A DNA stretch of 55,407 nt from assembly GCF_050313795.1 (NCBI RefSeq), contig NZ_JBNPMC010000024.1, positions 1 to 55,407 on the forward strand, given 5' to 3'. Shown here one piece after another: positions 50,429 to 55,407 of this stretch (positions are counted from its first letter, which is position 1; every line of letters starts with the position of its first letter). Made by a program: the position numbers and the translations under genes. This DNA is from CAMBRQ01 sp945870325 (lineage in GTDB: Bacteria; Bacillota; Clostridia; Lachnospirales; Lachnospiraceae). A model generated the notes under the pieces. That model was not told the DNA's origin. It was given only the letters and a program-made list of their open reading frames with translations, and made no database searches.

Positions 50429-51097
50429 ATGCAGAGGATATTAATCGTAGAAGATGACAGAGAATTGAATCAAGGTATATCTTACTCATTGAAGAAGGAA
50501 GGATATGCCATATCAGCCGCACATTCATTAAAAGAAGCAAGGGAGAGATTCTCAGAAGGACAAGCGGATCTTATCCTTCTGGATGTGAACCTTCCGGACG
50601 GCGAAGGTTTTGAATTCTGTGAATGGGTCAAAAAGAAGAATGACATCCCTGTACTATTCCTTACCGCAAGAGATCTGGAGGAGGATATGCTAAAGGGCTA
50701 TGAACTGGGAGCGGATGATTATGTAACCAAGCCATTCTCCATGAACGTTCTCCAGAAGAAGATCGCGGTCATACTGAAACGCACGGAGGGCATCAATAGA
50801 AGTGTATTTGAGGATGGTTTTCTCAAGATTGATTTCGACAGGTCAAGGGTAGAAGTGCAAGGTCGGGAATGTACGGTAACTCCGACGGAATTCCGAATGC
50901 TTCGGCTATTTATTGAAAATGCCGGACAGTTGTTAACTTACTCGGTATTGCTTGAACGCCTGTGGGACAGTGGCGGGCAGTTTGTGGACAAACATACACT
51001 GGCGGTGAATATTAATCGTTTGCGAGGCAAGATTGAGGACGAAAAGCACAAATATATTTCAAATGTATATGGGATGGGGTATCAATGGTTGAGATAA
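50429..51097 (+). CDS. OmpR-family response regulator
   Basis: 222 residues. Receiver domain with acidic pair Asp9-Asp10, phosphoacceptor Asp52 (LILLDVNLPDG), switch Thr in FLTARD and Lys in TKPF; C-terminal winged helix (TPTEFRMLRLFIENAG, VDKHTLAVNINRLRGKIE). It should activate the ABC transporter genes downstream. The histidine kinase start overlaps its last codons by 13 bases. Confidence 0.95.
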   Translation: MQRILIVEDDRELNQGISYSLKKEGYAISAAHSLKEARERFSEGQADLILLDVNLPDGEGFEFCEWVKKKNDIPVLFLTARDLEEDMLKGYELGADDYVTKPFSMNVLQKKIAVILKRTEGINRSVFEDGFLKIDFDRSRVEVQGRECTVTPTEFRMLRLFIENAGQLLTYSVLLERLWDSGGQFVDKHTLAVNINRLRGKIEDEKHKYISNVYGMGYQWLR

Positions 51098-52095
51098 CAT
51101 GGGGAACATTAGTGGTAATGATAATAGTGGCGCTAATCTGCGGAATCCTAATGGTAGTAGCATATGGGAAATGCTATCGGATGCAAAGGGATATTGATAC
51201 ATTCTCTGATCATCTGGAAAAATGTCTGGATGCCATGATTGCCGGACGAGACATCACAGAATATGAGCAGTTGGAGGATTCTCTGTGGGGCAAGATCTAT
51301 GAGAAGTTGTGGAAGGTGAATCAGATCTGGAAGCGCCAGAGTCAGAATAATATAGAAGAGAAGCGGCAGATGAAAGAATTAATCTCCGATATCTCTCATC
51401 AGACGAAGACGCCCATCGCTAATATGAAGGTTTATCTGGATATTTTGGAGCATGAGAGTGCCGGAGCACTTATCGGAACTGATATTCAAAAGGATTATGA
51501 AGAAAATATTAATGAAAATGCAGGTGAAGGCTGGAATGATTTTCTTCAAAAGATGAAAGGGCAGACGGAGAAATTAGATTTTCTCATTCAAAGCATGGTG
51601 AAGATGTCCAGGCTTGAGACAGGAGTAATCGAGATTCGCCAGAGAAGTTGCAGTATCTTCGGCACATTAGGACATGCAGTGGCGGGAATCGTCCCGAAAG
51701 CGGAGCAAAAAGGAATCGGATTGTATGTGGATTGTAAGGAAGATATCACCGTATATCATGATCAGAAGTGGACGGAGGAAGCCATCTCGAATATTTTGGA
51801 CAATGCGGTGAAATATACACCTGGGGGCGGTACTATATGTATATCGGCAGTGGTTCAGGAATTTTTTACAAAGATTAGCATTAAAGACTCCGGCAAAGGA
51901 ATTGCAAGAGAACGGCAGGCTGAGATATTCCAGAGGTTCTACCGCGAGCCGGAGGTTCATGACCAGGAGGGAATCGGCGTGGGGTTGTATCTGGCAAGGA
52001 AGATTATTACGATGCAGAATGGATATATTGAAGTGAATTCTGAAGTTGGGAAAGGTGCGGAATTCTCAATATATCTTCCGAATGAGATTCGTTAA
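51085..52095 (+). CDS. Sensor histidine kinase
   Basis: 336 residues. One clear membrane helix near the N-terminus (about 8-28) and almost no extracellular part, so it probably senses through its partner transporter, as in BceS-type intramembrane kinases (which normally have two helices; the second is not obvious here). H-box SDISHQTKTP, N-box ILDNAVKYTP, G-box KDSGKGIA and GVGLYLARKI. An acidic 25-residue insertion (about 128-155, GTDIQKDYEENINENAG) splits the dimerisation helices. Confidence 0.93.
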   Translation: MVEITWGTLVVMIIVALICGILMVVAYGKCYRMQRDIDTFSDHLEKCLDAMIAGRDITEYEQLEDSLWGKIYEKLWKVNQIWKRQSQNNIEEKRQMKELISDISHQTKTPIANMKVYLDILEHESAGALIGTDIQKDYEENINENAGEGWNDFLQKMKGQTEKLDFLIQSMVKMSRLETGVIEIRQRSCSIFGTLGHAVAGIVPKAEQKGIGLYVDCKEDITVYHDQKWTEEAISNILDNAVKYTPGGGTICISAVVQEFFTKISIKDSGKGIARERQAEIFQRFYREPEVHDQEGIGVGLYLARKIITMQNGYIEVNSEVGKGAEFSIYLPNEIR

Positions 52096-52224
52096 ATTCC
52101 CAATAGGATTCACAGGAAGAGGTTGATAGGCGGAGAATCACAAGATTGTGAGAATCTTGGATTGGGACTGGTTTGTGATATTTCCTTGGTATGCTGTAAG
52201 CAGCACAGGAAAGGAGAGAAGGCT

Positions 52225-52935
52225 ATGGAATCATGGATTGTAAAAACACAGGCACTGAAGAAATATTATAAACTTGGTGCAAATACAGTAAAGGCTTTGG
52301 ATGGAGTGGATTTCTGTGTAAAAGAAGGAGAATTCGTTGCCATCGTTGGCAAATCGGGGAGTGGAAAGAGTACGCTTCTGCATATGGTTGGCGGGTTGGA
52401 TGTACCGACTGGCGGTGAAGTGTATGTGGATGGAAAGCAGTTATCAAGACTAAGTAAAGAGAAACTGGCAATCTTTCGTAGGAGAAAGGTTGGCTTCATC
52501 TTCCAGAGTTATAATCTGGTGCCGGATCTGAATGTCTACGAGAATATTGTCCTTCCGATTGAATTGGATGGAGGGCATATTGATCGGGAATTTGTAGAAG
52601 ACATCATGGAACTTCTGAAATTGCAGGAGAAGAGGGAGGCGCTTCCGCATACTTTGTCTGGCGGACAGCAACAGAGGGTCGCGATTGCCAGGGCGCTGGC
52701 ATCAAAACCCGCCATAGTCCTTGCAGATGAGCCGACTGGGAATCTGGATACGGCAACCAGCCATGATGTGCTGGGGCTGCTTCGAATGGTGGCGAAGCAG
52801 TATCAGCAGACAATCGTGCTGATTACCCATGATATGGACATTGCGCAGATGGCAGATCGGATCGTACGAATTGAAGACGGCAGGATCGTGAATGCCCAGA
52901 CGATGAAGGGAAGTGACGTATATGCTGGCGAATAA
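52225..52935 (+). CDS. ABC transporter ATP-binding protein (BceA/MacB type)
   Basis: 236 residues. Walker A AIVGKSGSGKSTLLHMVGGLD, Q-loop FIFQSYNLVPDLNVYENI, signature HTLSGGQQQRVAIARALA, Walker B IVLADEPTGNLDT. This is the LolD/MacB/BceA type, which works mechanically with an FtsX-like permease rather than as a classic exporter. The start is the ATG after AAAGGAGAG. The permease gene overlaps its end by 14 bases. Confidence 0.95.
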   Translation: MESWIVKTQALKKYYKLGANTVKALDGVDFCVKEGEFVAIVGKSGSGKSTLLHMVGGLDVPTGGEVYVDGKQLSRLSKEKLAIFRRRKVGFIFQSYNLVPDLNVYENIVLPIELDGGHIDREFVEDIMELLKLQEKREALPHTLSGGQQQRVAIARALASKPAIVLADEPTGNLDTATSHDVLGLLRMVAKQYQQTIVLITHDMDIAQMADRIVRIEDGRIVNAQTMKGSDVYAGE

Positions 52936-55407
52936 TAACGGGCAGGTTATCACCCGGATGGCAAAGCGTTCCTTGATCAGTAATAAGCGCAAGAATGGGA
53001 TCATGATGATTGCAATTATGCTTTCGACTTTTATGTTGTTCAGTATCTTTACAGTAGGCGTTACTTTTTTGAAAATGCAGAGGCAGCAGGACATCCGTAC
53101 GAAGGGTGGGGAGTTCGATGCTTATATCTATGGAGGATATACAGAAAAGCAGAAAGAGATCTGTAGGAAGAATCCGGCGGTTGATGCCGTAGGAGTGGAA
53201 GGAATGGCAGGCTGGGCAGTGGAGACGGAGGCAGATGATACGCTGCATTCTATTTTTATCTGGGCAGATGACACCAGATGGAATGTGATGAAGAAGCCTG
53301 CGATGGGGGAAGTTCGGGGCGTTTATCCGCGAAAGGATAATGAGGTGATGGCAACGAAAGATGCTCTTGAGGACTGTGGCCTGGGTGATCTGGATGTGGG
53401 AGATACATTTCCCATTACTTATCAGGACAACAATGGAATCCATACCAAGGAACTGACCATATCCGGTATGTGGGAAGGGTATGGAGATACCGAGATATTC
53501 TATGTGTCACGCTCTTTTTTTGATCAGTCGGGATATACATTGGAAGATTCGGGGCGAGGCTTCTTATATATTCATTTTCGGTCATTTCTGGTATCGGAAA
53601 AGACCAGAAATGCATTAGAAAGCAGTTTGAATCTTGGGAAAAAACAGCATTTTATTATTACTTCTTATGCAGAACGATCCATTCAGATCCTGGCGGGGCT
53701 TGTGGGGTTGGTAGGGATTACCTGTCTGAGTGCGTACCTGCTGATCTATAATATTCTGTACCTGTCCGTAGCAGGGAATATCCGGTATTATGGGCTGCTG
53801 CAGACGGTGGGGATGACGGGGAAGCAGATCGACCAGTTGATGAAGAAGCAGATGCTTCTTGTGGGAACCATAGGGATAGGAGGGGGAATGATGCTTGGCA
53901 TGGCAGTGTCATTTCTTCTGATTCCAATGGTGGTGAGGTCGCTCGGCATACGTACCGGCTCGATTTCGGTTGTGTTTCATCCGGCAATTTTCTTTTTGAG
54001 TATTCTGGTGGCTTCGATTACGATATGGCTGGGATGTAGGAAACCAGCGAAGATTGCAACTGACATCTCTCCTGTGGAGGCGCTGGGATATCGCCGGATC
54101 GCTGATAAGAAGAGTTACCGTAAGACCCGAAGGGGAGGGCTTTTGTGGCGGATGGCAAGAGAGCAGTTTGGCAGAGACAAGAAAAAGACTGCGGTGGTGG
54201 TGCTGTCCCTTGCGGCAAGCCTGTCTGTGTTCCTCTGCCTGATTACGCTGATTGAGAGCCAGGGACCGAGAACCATTGTATCAAATTATATGGATGCGGA
54301 TATGGTTATCAGCAATGACACGCTGTATAAGGAAGATATGAATGACTGGGCACGACTTATGGATGCAGATTTTATGAATAGGCTGAAAGAGAATGAGGGG
54401 ATTCAGGAGGTACATTTTATGCTGACCGAGCGGATTGTAGTTCCCTGGGAGCCAGAGGTGGCAGAGCCTTGGATGCGGGAAATGTACGAGGTGTGGTATG
54501 ATGACGCTTCCTATGATGAAGATGTGAAGGAAGACTATATCGCGCATCCGGAGAAATACTATTCTTATATGACGGGAATCGACGAGACGGAGTTTGACTA
54601 TTTGAACAGTACATTGGAGACATCGGTGGATAAAGAAGATTTCCTAGCAGGAAAATGCGGAATTCTATACAGGAATGGTCTGTCATTTGATATGGATATG
54701 CTGAAGGGAAAGAAACTGAACTGTTATCTCTACAACGAGGCGGATACATTATATGAATTCGCAATCGCCGGACTGACAGACGACATATATTATGCACACA
54801 TGCTGGGGAATACGCCGACGATCATTGTCAGCAACGCATTTCTGAAACATATTGCGGATGATCCATACGTGGTTAAGGCGAATGTACAGTATGTCAAAGA
54901 ATATGACGAGACTGTGGAACAAGAGATTAAAGATATGATACAGGAAAGCCCTTATGCCAAATCATTCAGGCGCGATTCAAAGATTGACGAGATGAAGAGA
55001 GTGGAGGATGCTCAGGGGAATATGATGGGGGTTGGAATCGGAATTACACTGATCCTTGCCCTGATCGGTATTATGAATTACATCAATACGGTGTCGGGCA
55101 ATATTCAGAGTCGACAGATGGAACTTGCCGTGATGGAGAGCGTGGGAATGACGGAGAAACAGGTAAAGGAGATGCTGTTAAGGGAAGGAATTCTCTTTGG
55201 GGCAAGTTCTCTGGCGCTGATGGCAACGGTTGGGCTTGGCGTGACTTATGTGATCTATCAGTCCATGAATTATATGGATATAGCGTTCGAGGTTCCGGTG
55301 ATTCCGGTGGGGATCATGGTCGTATTCGTGGTAGCGGTGTGCATGGGAGTGCCGCTGGCAGCGTATCGGATTCTGACGGGAGAGAAGACTGTTGTAGAGC
55401 GGATTCG
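52922..55407 (+). CDS. FtsX-like ABC permease (partial, runs off the window)
   Basis: The frame is open from the ATG to the last base (828 codons seen) and truncated only by the window edge. An N-terminal helix (MMIAIMLSTFMLFSIFTVGV), a large extracytoplasmic domain, a three-helix FtsX core with the NIRYYGLLQTVGMTGKQI loop, a second long extracytoplasmic domain, and the start of a second FtsX core (QSRQMELAVMESVGMTEKQV). This is the MacB/BceB/SalY-type permease of antimicrobial-peptide response systems. With the regulator, kinase and ATPase it forms a four-gene unit. Confidence 0.92.
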   Translation, partial: MLANNNGQVITRMAKRSLISNKRKNGIMMIAIMLSTFMLFSIFTVGVTFLKMQRQQDIRTKGGEFDAYIYGGYTEKQKEICRKNPAVDAVGVEGMAGWAVETEADDTLHSIFIWADDTRWNVMKKPAMGEVRGVYPRKDNEVMATKDALEDCGLGDLDVGDTFPITYQDNNGIHTKELTISGMWEGYGDTEIFYVSRSFFDQSGYTLEDSGRGFLYIHFRSFLVSEKTRNALESSLNLGKKQHFIITSYAERSIQILAGLVGLVGITCLSAYLLIYNILYLSVAGNIRYYGLLQTVGMTGKQIDQLMKKQMLLVGTIGIGGGMMLGMAVSFLLIPMVVRSLGIRTGSISVVFHPAIFFLSILVASITIWLGCRKPAKIATDISPVEALGYRRIADKKSYRKTRRGGLLWRMAREQFGRDKKKTAVVVLSLAASLSVFLCLITLIESQGPRTIVSNYMDADMVISNDTLYKEDMNDWARLMDADFMNRLKENEGIQEVHFMLTERIVVPWEPEVAEPWMREMYEVWYDDASYDEDVKEDYIAHPEKYYSYMTGIDETEFDYLNSTLETSVDKEDFLAGKCGILYRNGLSFDMDMLKGKKLNCYLYNEADTLYEFAIAGLTDDIYYAHMLGNTPTIIVSNAFLKHIADDPYVVKANVQYVKEYDETVEQEIKDMIQESPYAKSFRRDSKIDEMKRVEDAQGNMMGVGIGITLILALIGIMNYINTVSGNIQSRQMELAVMESVGMTEKQVKEMLLREGILFGASSLALMATVGLGVTYVIYQSMNYMDIAFEVPVIPVGIMVVFVVAVCMGVPLAAYRILTGEKTVVERI

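Overview
The window looks like a chromosome segment of a gut Clostridia bacterium, most likely family Lachnospiraceae. This rests on moderate GC, strong GGAGG ribosome sites, TTGACA/TATAAT promoters, KTGD-type cell-wall anchors, FIVAR repeats, PD-(D/E)XK (Rpn-like) proteins with EGxxxG tails, EFR1-like ferredoxin remnants and tiny holin-like toxins. No rRNA, CRISPR array or replication origin was seen.

Layout. 0-5 kb: tRNA-Asn, an MFS transporter, a DUF1015 protein, a PadR/membrane-protein pair and an XRE regulator with a decayed partner. 5-14.5 kb: a MATE exporter with a cytidylate-kinase-like gene behind a tandem structured leader; a DUF3810 membrane metalloprotease; two Cys-rich redox/metal proteins; an internally deleted Rpn-like gene; a MATE exporter translationally coupled to topoisomerase III. 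14.6-17 kb: tRNA-Glu, tRNA-Cys and a gene graveyard (TetR, flavin oxidoreductase, NuoF and ferredoxin fragments) plus a type I holin-like toxin. 17-22.5 kb: LacI regulator and a 1438-residue wall-anchored GH43 glycosidase. 22.6-26 kb: XdhC-like protein, NhaC-family antiporter and purine nucleoside phosphorylase. 26-31.4 kb: flavoprotein with a leader terminator, MGMT-like protein, a broken phosphatase, a second holin-like toxin and a LytTR/DUF3021/ABC exporter operon. 31.4-37.7 kb: a mec/bla-like beta-lactam response locus (lipoprotein, low-affinity-type PBP, BlaR1, BlaI) with three matching operators. 37.9-44.4 kb: an ABC-F gene broken by an internal inversion, a circularly permuted GH3 glycosidase, an XRE-TPR-like regulator and an SdpR/SdpI pair.

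The most interesting part is 44.6-50.3 kb. A tyrosine recombinase gene is enclosed by perfect 17-bp inverted repeats, with a strong promoter near the left repeat pointing outward, away from the cargo. Inverting the segment would aim this promoter at a unit encoding a 54-residue small protein, a repeat-rich secreted protein, a 62-residue peptide, an HPr-kinase-like ATPase and a PqqD-like (RRE) protein. I read it as a phase-variable, currently OFF system for peptide modification and secreted-protein production, without the protease or cyclase that would make it a lasso-peptide cluster. A response regulator/histidine kinase/ABC transporter set of the BceRS-BceAB type follows and runs off the window end.
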